From assembly GCA_020854215.1 (NCBI GenBank), contig JADZFY010000233.1, forward strand, positions 1-39,397: a stretch of DNA of 39,397 nt, given 5' to 3'. The translations under genes and the position numbers were made by a program. Below, one piece after another: positions 19,901-29,229 of this stretch; position 1 is the stretch's first letter, and each line of letters starts with the position of its first letter. This stretch comes from Chitinophagaceae bacterium. Its GTDB lineage: Bacteria; Bacteroidota; Bacteroidia; Chitinophagales; Chitinophagaceae. The notes beneath the pieces are model-generated. The model saw only the letters and a list, made by a program, of their open reading frames with translations. It ran no database searches and had not been told where the DNA came from.

Positions 19901-20062
19901 CAGAGTGCAAGGATTTATTTGTCAGGACAAAATATTCTTACCTGGACAAAACTGATGAACTACGATCCGGAAGTTGGCCCTAATAATTCGTGGATACCCA
20001 ATGGAACCTGGGGTTATCCAAATCAGAAAGCATTCTCGATAGGAGCTAACATTACCTTTTAA
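16958..20062 (+). CDS. susC-like: SusC/RagA family TonB-linked outer membrane protein
   Basis: Signal ending VFAQ, VVIVGYGAQKKTSLTAAVSTM plug, C-terminal FSIGANITF. Confidence 0.95.
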   Translation: MKLKSLPFPTSGKTVLMLFVALLLGGAVFAQPNFTLTGKITNGESALANVSVVVQETQQGTTTNAEGEFSLSVSSGQTLIVSHTGFETQTIKIGTQNRLTIVMQTSSGNVLDDVVIVGYGAQKKTSLTAAVSTMKGKEISSVPIANLSNGLGGRVSGVIVKQGSGEPGYDGSNIYIRGISSTGANQPLLIVDGIPRTFQHLDPNAIETFTVLKDAAAVAPYGVAGANGVILVTTKKGKAGAPSLTYNGYVGFQNPVTLPKFVNSYQYATLRNAAAANEGLPAAYTDEELRKFQDGSDPDAYPTHNDIWGTITNKNALITQHNIEVSGGSERIKYYAALGYMHQDGMWKSSGITNTRRFNLTLNLDAQVTNTTSVSFNLNGRNQNSNFPAVSTGRIFELIGYLHPLYGPLRFSNGMPGTFLTGSLFNSGYDKYNINALYSQLSVEQRIPFVPGLILRGTIAYDPTYTSRKLWTLPVHKASLDKSQTPYVINDGIWGQTKPSLSQNIDFATQLTYQAGFNYDASFGKHSVAVLGLFEAKANDLASLSATRRNFNLTVDEINLGSSSATDMSTGGVSSAARQSGLVYRVAYNYAQKYLVEASGRYDGSYYFAPDKRWGFFPAFSVGWRLSEENFLKNRFNWLDNLKLRASYGEVGALAGSAFQYMSTYNVLGTNYILGGSAVQGISERAEPNTAITWERAKKTDIGLEANLWQGLLNFEIDYFYEKRSNMLLAPDVILPVEYGIGVSQVNAGIMENRGFDFTISSAYDFSRDLQVSLGANMTYAQNKMLQIFEGPTTYNNPNRRLTGRPLGTQFGYHALGYFQADDFDGNGALKPGIATQPWGAVQPGDIRYEDLNKDGKINNDDLTVIGNPTAVPGIIYGFSPAVRYKAFALELLFQGVAKTNWYYHGSSIMPFWETMLPYEQNFDYWTPENTNARFPRLTSSPTVNNEQRSSFWMGSSNYLRLKSATLSYTIPSAVMSRIKLQSARIYLSGQNILTWTKLMNYDPEVGPNNSWIPNGTWGYPNQKAFSIGANITF

Positions 20063-20082
20063 TGAGCAAAAAATATTCACGT

Positions 20083-21723
20083 ATGAACAAGCAATTTTTA
20101 AATATATCATTCAGCGCGATCATTTTAGTTGTGGCATCACTATCTTTTACATCGTGTAAAAAGTTTCTTGATGTGGTACCCAAGAATCAGGTATCAGACG
20201 CCACATTGTGGGCTACTCAGGATAATGCAGATTTATTTCTGAACAATATTTATGCCTCTGTCCCTACATTGGATGTGGGCGATCCCTGGGAAAATTTCTC
20301 GGATAATGCCTTAAATGGTCAGGCTGGTCGTGTAAGTACCAATGTTTACGGCCCCGGTCTCTACACACCTGCCAATACTCCCAGCAGATGGGGGCATTTT
20401 ACCAATATCCGTAAATGCAATTTGTTTATTGAAAGAGTGACAGCTTCAGATTTGCCTGAGAGCTGGAAGAAAGTAAGGCTGGCAGAAGCCCGCTTCCTAA
20501 GAGCCTACTTCTATTCTTTGTTATGGACTTATTATGGCGGAGTGCCTATTATTACCGATGTGCTCAATATCAGCGAGCAGGGCGACGCAGTGTTTCGTGC
20601 AAGAAATACCTCGGAGGAAACGGCTAATTTTCTCATTTCTGAATGTGCAGCAATTGAAGCAGACTTGCCGGTAAACGCCCAATCCGGAAGAGCAACCAGG
20701 GGTGCTGCGTTGGCGCTTCAGGGTAGCATAGAATTGTTCAATGCCAGCCCGTTAAAAAACCCATCAAACGATCTGGCACGTTGGCAACAGGCAGCAGCAA
20801 CCTATCAAAAGGTAATAGATCTGAATAAATACAGTTTGTTCCCGGATTATACTACACTTTTTTATGAAGACAACAACAACAATGAAGAAGTGATATTCAG
20901 CCGCCAGCATATGGGCGGAACCTCCCTTGCCAACTATATCGGACAAATAGGTCCGCGTTTTGTTAACGGCTCTCTTACAGGTTGGGGACATGTTGATCCC
21001 ACACAGGATCTGGTAGATGAATACGCAATGGCTAACGGACGTCCTATTACCGACCCGGCATCGGGGTACAACCCTCAAAATCCTTATGTAAACCGCGAAA
21101 AGAGATTTTATGAATCGATCATTTACGATGGTTCGGTTTGGCTTGGCGCTACCATGATTATGAAGCAGGGTGTGGGTAGTCTCAACGCAACCGACTTAAA
21201 CAACAGCAGCATATCTACAAGAACAGGATACTATGTGATTAAAGGGGTTAATCCCAAATATGCAGGAGCCCAGGACAATGGCAACAGCGCCAACTGGATT
21301 ATATTCCGCTATGCCGAAGTGTTGCTCAGCTATGCCGAAGCAAAAAATGAAGCTTCGGGCCCGGATCAATCTGTTTATGATGCGATAAATGCGATAAGAG
21401 ACAGATCAGACCTGCAGGATCTTCCTTTAGGATTAAGCCAGGCAGAAATGCGTACAGCAATTGCCCGCGAAAGAAGGGTGGAGCTTGCATTTGAAGAAAA
21501 AAGACTGCCTGATCTGCTTCGTCTGAAGCTCGCGGAAACCAAGTTAAACGGAACCGTACACGCAATAAAAATTGATATTGTAGGCGGAAATACCGTTTAT
21601 ACCGTAGTGCCTGCGGGTGGCGGCACAAAAGTTTTTGATCCTGCAAAAAATTATGTTTTACCCATTCCGCAATCTGCAATAGATAGAAACAAAAACCTGG
21701 TGCAAAATCCTAATTACGAATAA
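20083..21723 (+). CDS. susD-like: RagB/SusD family nutrient uptake outer membrane protein
   Basis: Lipobox SFTSCKKFLDVVPKNQVSDATLW; RERRVELAFEEKRLPDLLRLKLAE; YVLPIPQSAIDRNKNLVQNPNYE. Alternative start 20062 overlaps the susC stop (TAATG). Confidence 0.95.
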   Translation: MNKQFLNISFSAIILVVASLSFTSCKKFLDVVPKNQVSDATLWATQDNADLFLNNIYASVPTLDVGDPWENFSDNALNGQAGRVSTNVYGPGLYTPANTPSRWGHFTNIRKCNLFIERVTASDLPESWKKVRLAEARFLRAYFYSLLWTYYGGVPIITDVLNISEQGDAVFRARNTSEETANFLISECAAIEADLPVNAQSGRATRGAALALQGSIELFNASPLKNPSNDLARWQQAAATYQKVIDLNKYSLFPDYTTLFYEDNNNNEEVIFSRQHMGGTSLANYIGQIGPRFVNGSLTGWGHVDPTQDLVDEYAMANGRPITDPASGYNPQNPYVNREKRFYESIIYDGSVWLGATMIMKQGVGSLNATDLNNSSISTRTGYYVIKGVNPKYAGAQDNGNSANWIIFRYAEVLLSYAEAKNEASGPDQSVYDAINAIRDRSDLQDLPLGLSQAEMRTAIARERRVELAFEEKRLPDLLRLKLAETKLNGTVHAIKIDIVGGNTVYTVVPAGGGTKVFDPAKNYVLPIPQSAIDRNKNLVQNPNYE

Positions 21724-21791
21724 TATTTGGATATTGATGTTTAGTTTTAAGGATTTTTTTTGAATCGTGTATTAACAGAAAGGAAGTCATC

Positions 21792-24632
21792 ATGCGCAGG
21801 ATTTTAAATTTGGCATTTGGGGCTATGATTATACCGGGAATAACAGGCGGGGCCATTGTGTCCCAGCCTGTTTTAACCCCGGGGAAATCCAATAACATTG
21901 AGAATATTAAAGTCGTTCTTTCTTTTGGAAATCATGCTCCTTCCCGTACGGCACGTTGGGTACATTTGAAAGCCGGTTCACCCGGGGTTGTGCTATCAGA
22001 AATTTCGGGCCGAAAATCTGAAAAGAAAGATCAGATAGCTGCTTCAGGGTCTGTGCTCCATTGTGGTGCAGGTGATGTGGATGAATTGGTTGCAGGTGTA
22101 AGTTATACTACCCCTATGGCGCCGTTAAGGAAATTAGCCGGTTGGAAGGATGGTTATGCCGTAAATGACGACGCCATGTGGGGTTACCTGATGCAACATG
22201 GTGCTTCCGGCCAGGCAGAACGTCTAAAAGATGATCCGTGGAATAAACCTGATGCGCCTTTACTTACTATTCAGTTAGATAAGGAAGGCGTACAAGGATT
22301 TACCATCGGGCTGGAACAACTCATCCGGCATGGCGCCATGTGGCTGCCTGAGCAGGATGTGTTTGTTACACTGGCAGATAAACCTGTTGATTTTAAAACA
22401 CATGTAGCCTCCTTACCGGGACAGCGCATACTCGATGCCGTTGCAAAACAACCCGATGCGTCACTTGAAACATTCAATAAACTGTGGCCAGATTTTGGCA
22501 ATCCGCTGCAATGGAATGCTTCCTGGCAAACCAGATATATGGGCACCACCGGGCATCTTACCGTAACCGCCGCCGCACACGGGTCTGTTTATAAATTTGC
22601 TGTTGACAGATGGGCCAATGTTCGCCCGGATTTTGCTTCTCCGCATAAGTTTAGGCTTGATTTCGAATGGCCGGGAAATCAATGGAAACGCCAGCATATC
22701 ATTGACGGACTGCCGGTTATTGTTACCAACTTGGAGAATAACGGACAACTTGCTCAAATAGAACAGTTCGCTGCTCCACTGGTTGACCTTTCAACAACCA
22801 TTCGCGGATATGTACCCAGTGTAATGTTTAACAAAGTAAGCATATCCGGAAAAGCAGGTGCGTTCAGCCTGGGTATTTCCCTGCATAACGAATTAAAAGA
22901 TCACGAAGTTCAGGCTATTCAAATAAAGGACAACTGGGCTATTGCCGATAAACAAACCGGAAATGTTTTTTTAGTTGTGGAGACCGGGAAAGATATTTAT
23001 ATAAAAGCCGGAGATCCGGTACCCAATAAAAACGGACAGCAAATTGCATTAACCATTTCTGGTGTGCTTACCGAAGGAGCAAGCCGGGAGTTTGTAGTTA
23101 AGCTGCCTTCTCCCGCTATTGTTCCTGCTGAAATAGCCAGACTCGGAAATCTAAATTACGATGATGAAAGAAAAAAAATTATAGATTACTGGGAGCGATG
23201 GATTGGTAAAGGCGCCCATTTTGAAGTACCCGAAAAGGCGGTGAACGATCTGTTCCGGGCCAATATCTGGCATTCCCTTGTATTGCCACGCCATACATTG
23301 GATATAGACGGGAAAGATCATATGGATTTGCCCTATGCTAATACGGCTTACGGACAAAGAAATGCAGACTGGCCCATTAACCAGTCAGTATACGTAGACT
23401 ATATGATTTATGGTATGCGTGGGTATGATAAAGTGGCGCAGGATGAATATTTGGCCATGTTTAAAAGTCAGCAGCAGAAAGATGGGAGAATAGGAGGGTT
23501 CGCCAACTGGGGCGTGTACTCACCCGGCCAACTGTATGCCATAGCTCAAAATTATTTGTTGTCGGGTAACAGAAAACAATTTGAAGAACTGCTTCCCCAA
23601 TCGCTTAAAACGCTCGACTGGTGCCTGGAACAGGTGGCTAAGGCCAATGAAGGAACAGGTAGAACGGGCTTAATTTTACAGCCACTCAATGATCTTACCA
23701 ACGCCGAAAGAGAATGGGCTTTTAACCAGGCCTATTATGCGGGCGGACTGGAAACATTCGCCAAAGCATTGTTTGCGTTTAACCATGCCCGTGCGGACGA
23801 AGTTCGTAATGTAGCGGCAAAAATGAAAGCAGATATAGTAAAAGAGTTTGCCCGCAGCAGCGTAAAATCGCCGGTAGTGCAGTTAGAAGATGGTACCTGG
23901 ATCAACTACGTTCCAACCGATGCCCTTACGCCCCGGCGCATAATGGATCAATGGTATCCAACCGATGTAGATACCGGTCCGCTTCATCTCACCCGGCTGG
24001 GGGTAATAGAGGCGAACCACTGGCTTACCACTGCCATGTTGCATGACCACGAAGACAATCTGTTTTTTAAAAACCAGGGTGCTGCAAACGAACCGGTATA
24101 TGTGCAGCAGGCTACGGCTTATTTGTTAAGAGATGAACCTAAAGCAGTAATACGTGCGTTCTATAGTTTGATGGCCTGCGGATTTTCTCACGAGCAGTTT
24201 ACTTCATTAGAGCATCGCTGGGCCTGGGGCCAATACTACGGCCCACCAAGTACCGATGGCGCATGGTTTGAAATTTACAGAAGAATGCTCATTAATGAGT
24301 GGGGGAATGATACGTTGATGATCGGTCAGGCTATACCCCGTAACTGGCTGGAGCATGGGAAAAAAATTGAAGTAAAAAATGCGCCTACGTATTTCGGGAA
24401 AGCATCTTTTTCTATAGAGGGATTAAACCAGAACAACGAAATTAAAGCTGTAGTTGAAGTGCCGGATAGAAATGCGCCACGGCAGTTGCTTGTTCGTTTT
24501 CGCCATCCTTCAGGAAAACAGATCAAATCTGTAATAGTAAATGGAAAAGGCTGGAAGCATTTTGATGTTAAAAAAGAATTTGTCAGCATCCCTGTTCCTT
24601 CAGGGAAATATGTTATCTCTGTAAGGTATTAA
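21792..24632 (+). CDS. Secreted glycosidase-like protein with (alpha/alpha)6 catalytic region, family unassigned
   Basis: Signal-like N-terminus; central beta-rich region then FRANIWHSLVLPRHTLDIDGKDHMDLPYANTAYGQRNADWPINQSVYVDYMIYGMRGYDK, resembling GH63/GH78-type toroid glycosidases. Confidence 0.6.
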   Translation: MRRILNLAFGAMIIPGITGGAIVSQPVLTPGKSNNIENIKVVLSFGNHAPSRTARWVHLKAGSPGVVLSEISGRKSEKKDQIAASGSVLHCGAGDVDELVAGVSYTTPMAPLRKLAGWKDGYAVNDDAMWGYLMQHGASGQAERLKDDPWNKPDAPLLTIQLDKEGVQGFTIGLEQLIRHGAMWLPEQDVFVTLADKPVDFKTHVASLPGQRILDAVAKQPDASLETFNKLWPDFGNPLQWNASWQTRYMGTTGHLTVTAAAHGSVYKFAVDRWANVRPDFASPHKFRLDFEWPGNQWKRQHIIDGLPVIVTNLENNGQLAQIEQFAAPLVDLSTTIRGYVPSVMFNKVSISGKAGAFSLGISLHNELKDHEVQAIQIKDNWAIADKQTGNVFLVVETGKDIYIKAGDPVPNKNGQQIALTISGVLTEGASREFVVKLPSPAIVPAEIARLGNLNYDDERKKIIDYWERWIGKGAHFEVPEKAVNDLFRANIWHSLVLPRHTLDIDGKDHMDLPYANTAYGQRNADWPINQSVYVDYMIYGMRGYDKVAQDEYLAMFKSQQQKDGRIGGFANWGVYSPGQLYAIAQNYLLSGNRKQFEELLPQSLKTLDWCLEQVAKANEGTGRTGLILQPLNDLTNAEREWAFNQAYYAGGLETFAKALFAFNHARADEVRNVAAKMKADIVKEFARSSVKSPVVQLEDGTWINYVPTDALTPRRIMDQWYPTDVDTGPLHLTRLGVIEANHWLTTAMLHDHEDNLFFKNQGAANEPVYVQQATAYLLRDEPKAVIRAFYSLMACGFSHEQFTSLEHRWAWGQYYGPPSTDGAWFEIYRRMLINEWGNDTLMIGQAIPRNWLEHGKKIEVKNAPTYFGKASFSIEGLNQNNEIKAVVEVPDRNAPRQLLVRFRHPSGKQIKSVIVNGKGWKHFDVKKEFVSIPVPSGKYVISVRY

Positions 24633-24659
24633 ACCATATAAAAGTATTTTTTACTGAAC

Positions 24660-26786
24660 GTGGATAGAAGAGATTTTTTGAAGCTTAGCTCTGTTGGTTC
24701 TGTTGGCATAACAAAAGAACAATGGTGGAACAAATCTGTAAATGAGATTTATGATGCTCACGTTTTTGAAAAAGCTCCTGATGTATTGATTGATCCGATT
24801 GTTCCTATAAGATTTTTTACCAATCGAAAAGATAAGATACTTCAGCAGCTTATTGAACTTAAGAAGGTTTATGGTTTAAAGCGATTTCTTTTTGCTGCAC
24901 CAATGGAGGATATAAGATTAAGCGGTTTTCCGGGCCGGGAAGTGTATCAGCAAATCGGAGATACCCTGCTTGAAGCAAAACAGGCGCTCGGCTCTCATGG
25001 CATTAGTATCGGTTGGTGGTGCGCTCCTTCAATTCGTTCGGGTTATAATGGCCGGTTTCAATACATAACCGATTTAAGTGGGCTGGTGTCGGATAGTTCA
25101 CCCTGTCCGCTTGATCCTTTTTTCAGAGAGGAGTTTAGTAATAATATTGCTTTGGTTGTACAGATTGCCAGGCCATTTGTTGTTCAGTTTGAGGACGACT
25201 TTGAATTGAGCTGGCAACCTCCCCATGTAAACTTCGGTTGTTTCTGTCCGCTTCACCTGGCTGAATTTTCTAAACGGCAGGGACGATCATACAGTCGGGA
25301 GATGCTGTTGGATATGTTTAAAAAGAACGATGATGAAACGGTTGCCCTTCGGCGTAGTTGGGCTGAATTAAGCCGGGACAGCCTCGCAGGATTTGCAAAG
25401 TTGATAAGAGAGAAGGTAGACGAGATAGCGCCCGAAACCCGGATATCGCTTTGCCAGTCTGGTGTGGCTGATTTCGACGGAGATTTTACCGAAGCCGTTA
25501 CAAGAGCCTTTGCCGGCAAAGCCCGGCCAATGGTCAGGCTTTATGGATCAAGCTATTCTTCAGATGAGCCGGTTTCATTACCCGCAAGTATTTTTCATGC
25601 ATTATACAGCCGGCAACACCTCCCTGCTGATATTGAATGTTTGCATGAATCCGATACCTATCCCCATACCCGATTTTTTATGTCGGCTGCCAAACTCAGG
25701 AGTTTTATGACGGCGGCATTTGCATACGGATTTAACGACTCCTTATTCTATGCAACCCAGTATCTGGATAATTTACTGGAAGAACGGGGCTACCTGGAAA
25801 TGTTTAAAAAAGAGGTAAAACGTTTTTCAGAGATCAAAGAAGAGGTGGCCGATGCACCGGTAGCCGGATGTGAAATGCTGCATCTTCCCTTTGCCCACAC
25901 CGGAGTGCGGTACAAAGCAAGCGGCCCGGGCTGGAATGGAAGACCCGGTGCACCTGAGAATCCCTGGATCAACGTTTTGGGAAGATTTGGAATACCATAC
26001 ACTTCAAAAAATGGAAAAGTTAAAGTAGTTTCAGGTGCATCATTAAAAATAATGAGTAGCGGTGAAATTGAGACACTATTGCGTGCTGCTATTTTATTAG
26101 ACGGTTACGCCGCTTATATACTTTCGCAAAAAGGATATGGAAAATGGATAGGAGCAGAGGTGGAGCCTGGCAAAGACCCTAACTTTTGTTTTGAAGGCAT
26201 AAGAAACGTCAGCAGGCATAAGAATTTGAAAGGAGAATTAATATATAATCTCATTTTTTTTCCCGGAAGTAGTAGTGAGGGAGGGATTTTTTATGAAATG
26301 ACTCCCGATCCTAAAGCTGAGATCATTACAGATTTTTTAGATCCTGAAGAAAAACCGGTGATACCTGGCTTTATCCGGTTCGAAAATGAATGGGGTGGCA
26401 GAGTAGCTATTACGGCGTTTGATTTACATCAAAACAAGTCTTCTGCCGTTTTCAACTATAAGAAAAAAGAATTGTTGAGAGAAACTATAGAATGGTTAGG
26501 GAAAGAACAATTGCCCGTATTTATTAATGATCATCCCAACATTTTTTGCATCTGTAATAAAAGTGCCTCCGGTAAGTACTTAATTGTTACGGCAATTAAC
26601 CTGAGTTCAGATAGTGCTGATTCACTATCCATTGATGTGCCAGCGGGATGGGAGCATGCTGCTGCCTTTCAACTACAGCGTGAAGGGATCTGGGCGGCCG
26701 TTTCTCCAAAACGATCCGGAAGAACAATGAAATTAAATGCAACGCTTCATTTAATGGAACCGGTAGTGATTAAAATAAAAAAATGA
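24660..26786 (+). CDS. Putative TIM-barrel glycosidase-like protein with Tat-like RR motif, GTG start
   Basis: MDRRDFLKLSSVGSVG N-terminus; FVVQFEDDFELSW and ETRISLCQSG resemble family-specific hydrolase strands; family not recognised. Confidence 0.55.
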   Translation: MDRRDFLKLSSVGSVGITKEQWWNKSVNEIYDAHVFEKAPDVLIDPIVPIRFFTNRKDKILQQLIELKKVYGLKRFLFAAPMEDIRLSGFPGREVYQQIGDTLLEAKQALGSHGISIGWWCAPSIRSGYNGRFQYITDLSGLVSDSSPCPLDPFFREEFSNNIALVVQIARPFVVQFEDDFELSWQPPHVNFGCFCPLHLAEFSKRQGRSYSREMLLDMFKKNDDETVALRRSWAELSRDSLAGFAKLIREKVDEIAPETRISLCQSGVADFDGDFTEAVTRAFAGKARPMVRLYGSSYSSDEPVSLPASIFHALYSRQHLPADIECLHESDTYPHTRFFMSAAKLRSFMTAAFAYGFNDSLFYATQYLDNLLEERGYLEMFKKEVKRFSEIKEEVADAPVAGCEMLHLPFAHTGVRYKASGPGWNGRPGAPENPWINVLGRFGIPYTSKNGKVKVVSGASLKIMSSGEIETLLRAAILLDGYAAYILSQKGYGKWIGAEVEPGKDPNFCFEGIRNVSRHKNLKGELIYNLIFFPGSSSEGGIFYEMTPDPKAEIITDFLDPEEKPVIPGFIRFENEWGGRVAITAFDLHQNKSSAVFNYKKKELLRETIEWLGKEQLPVFINDHPNIFCICNKSASGKYLIVTAINLSSDSADSLSIDVPAGWEHAAAFQLQREGIWAAVSPKRSGRTMKLNATLHLMEPVVIKIKK

Positions 26787-26805
26787 GTGTCAAAATAAGA
26801 ATATC

Positions 26806-28191
26806 ATGCTGAACGTAAGGCTTATTTTTTTATGCGTTTGCATCCTGGCAGGAAGTTATGCCTCGTCGCAGGTTACCAGTATTAATGTAGACTTTGGTAA
26901 AGAACTTGGCCCCATGAAAATGGAACAAATGGCACTGGGGCAGGGCGGACTATCGGAAGAGCCAATGCTGGCCGGTCGCGTAACAGAAATCAGGGCATTG
27001 CACCCCGCTATCATCAGACTCTTTGTTAGCGAATATTATAATGTGCTTCCTCAAAAAGGGAAATATCATTTTACAACACTCGACAGTATGGTGAACAACA
27101 TCCTGCAAACAGGAGCGAAGCCATTCATGAGTTTTTGTTTGAAACCCAAATTGTTTTTTCCGGTAATTGACCAGGATATTGTTGAACCCAATGATTACGC
27201 AGCATGGGAACAGTTCGTTCATGATGTGGTAAAACACTATTTGGATAAAGGAGCCGGTATTACCTATTGGGAAGTAGGTAACGAAGTGGATATTGGCGAA
27301 GACGGCGGTACGCCTTACCGGTTCAAACCCGAGAGTTATGCACGGTATTACAAACATACGGTTGCCGCTATTCTTCGTGCCGATCCTAATGCAAAGGTTG
27401 GCGGGCCGGCGCTGGCGTATTATAAATCGCCTATACTTCCGGAGTTACTCCGTGTTTGCTCGGCAGAAAAAATACCCCTGCATTTTGTTTCTTTTCATCA
27501 TTACAACAACAGCCCTACGGTTATTCGCGGACAAATAGAATATGCAAAAAATCTTGTTGCGCAGTATCCCGGTATAAAAGCGGAAACGATAATGAACGAA
27601 TGGAATGTGGATTTGTTCAATCCTATTCTTGATCCGCGGTTTCAGCCCTGCTATATTGCCGAAACCATCTGGCAAATGAAGGATGCCGGACTGGACTGGT
27701 CATGCTATTATCATATCCGCGACTGGTATGTGTCGTATGAAACATTCTCCCGGATCCACTCGGTTGAGGGCACCGCATTTATGACCCGGTGGTGGAACAG
27801 GCAGACCCAGTTCAGCGGATTGTTTGACTATCAAAACCAGATAAGACCCGCATATTTTACGTTCAAACTGTTGTCGAGAATGGCAGGTAATAAACTGGCG
27901 CTCACCTCTTCCAATGACAGGGTACACGGCTTTGCTACGCACGACACGAAGCTGCGGATGCACAATATGATGCTTTGGAATTTTTCGGATCAGCCGGTAA
28001 CCGTTAACATCAGTCTGAACGATCTGCCAAAAGATATGCGGGTTCGTCATATGGTATTGGATGCAAGTGGTGCCGCCTTAGACGAGAACCAGCGTTTGCG
28101 GCCGGACCCTTTTGTTCAGATCAAAAAAGGCACACAATCGTTAACCTTAAAATTAGAACCGTGGGCGGTACATTACTGGTCGTTGGAGTAG
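26806..28191 (+). CDS. Secreted GH39-like clan GH-A glycosidase
   Basis: Signal peptide; YWEVGNEVDIG (acid/base NE) and ETIMNEWNV (nucleophile) in a clan GH-A layout. Confidence 0.75.
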   Translation: MLNVRLIFLCVCILAGSYASSQVTSINVDFGKELGPMKMEQMALGQGGLSEEPMLAGRVTEIRALHPAIIRLFVSEYYNVLPQKGKYHFTTLDSMVNNILQTGAKPFMSFCLKPKLFFPVIDQDIVEPNDYAAWEQFVHDVVKHYLDKGAGITYWEVGNEVDIGEDGGTPYRFKPESYARYYKHTVAAILRADPNAKVGGPALAYYKSPILPELLRVCSAEKIPLHFVSFHHYNNSPTVIRGQIEYAKNLVAQYPGIKAETIMNEWNVDLFNPILDPRFQPCYIAETIWQMKDAGLDWSCYYHIRDWYVSYETFSRIHSVEGTAFMTRWWNRQTQFSGLFDYQNQIRPAYFTFKLLSRMAGNKLALTSSNDRVHGFATHDTKLRMHNMMLWNFSDQPVTVNISLNDLPKDMRVRHMVLDASGAALDENQRLRPDPFVQIKKGTQSLTLKLEPWAVHYWSLE

Positions 28192-28274
28192 CTGTTATTT
28201 GGGCAAATAAAAATTATGAATTTGTTTAATTGTTTTGAAATCCGAACTTGGTTGAATGGACTTTGTTTTTTCTT

Positions 28275-28325
28275 TAAACCGCAGAGAACGCAAAGCAGAC
28301 CGCAAAGGAGCGCAAAGAAATCCCT
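28275..28325. repeat. Degenerate intergenic CGCAAAG-type repeat element
   Basis: ACCGCAGAGAACGCAAAGCAGACCGCAAAGGAGCGCAAAG: four near-copies of CGCA(A/G)AG in the 28192-28371 gap. Confidence 0.5.
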
Positions 28326-28371
28326 GGGGAGCTTTGCCTTCGCCGGGGTGTAATTAAATTGAAAGAGGTTT

Positions 28372-29229
28372 ATGACAATTGATATCCATACACATGTTTT
28401 TGATGCGGCGCAGCATTTTGGGCCAAAGCTCAATGCCGACCTGGTACGGTGTGGCGTTGATCCCGCTGTATGGGGAAACGTGGAAGAACGGCATCTGGAA
28501 ACGACAAAATCTGCGGATGTAGCCGTAGTGTTCGGATTACAGGCATCAGCAACAGATTGGAATATTCCTAACGAAATGGTTGCGGCGCATGTAGCAAAAG
28601 CTCCTGAGAGATTATTGTTTTTTGCATCTGTTGATCCGCTTAGTCCCCACTATATGGATGAACTGGAAAAATGCCACCGCCATCTGGGTGCAGTGGGAGT
28701 TAAACTGGCGCCGTTGTATCAAAATGTACACCCGCAGGATAAAAGGTATTATGAAATATACGCGTACTGTCAACAGCATGGATTGCCTGTACTTTTTCAT
28801 GCAGGTACTTCATTCGTAAGCGGTACGCCGCTTGACTATTCGCGCCCGGTTCATTTTGATGCCGTTGCGGTTGATTTTCCTGATTTGAAAATGGTACTTG
28901 CCCACCTCGGTCATCCCTGGGAAGGTGAAACCATTTCGGTAATTCGCCGGCATGCCAATGTATATGCCGATATATCCGCTTTGTATTACCGCCCCTGGCA
29001 ATTTTATAATTCCATGCGTTTGCTGATAGAGTATAAAGCGCAGCACAAAGTATTGTTTGGCTCTGATTTTCCTTTCACAACCACCGGCGATTCTCTAAAA
29101 AATATAAGGCTATTGAATAGCGTAACCGGAAAAAGTGGTTTACCCGAAGTTCCGTCATCGGTAATTGAAGAAATTATTCATCGCGACGCGTTGCGTTTGC
29201 TAAACCTTCCCAACCCTTTGCAAAAGTGA
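28372..29229 (+). CDS. Amidohydrolase family protein (COG2159/amidohydro_2-like)
   Basis: IDIHTHVFD metal motif, GAVGVKLAP, LFHAGTS, LAHLGHPWEGE, FGSDFPFTT. Confidence 0.88.
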   Translation: MTIDIHTHVFDAAQHFGPKLNADLVRCGVDPAVWGNVEERHLETTKSADVAVVFGLQASATDWNIPNEMVAAHVAKAPERLLFFASVDPLSPHYMDELEKCHRHLGAVGVKLAPLYQNVHPQDKRYYEIYAYCQQHGLPVLFHAGTSFVSGTPLDYSRPVHFDAVAVDFPDLKMVLAHLGHPWEGETISVIRRHANVYADISALYYRPWQFYNSMRLLIEYKAQHKVLFGSDFPFTTTGDSLKNIRLLNSVTGKSGLPEVPSSVIEEIIHRDALRLLNLPNPLQK

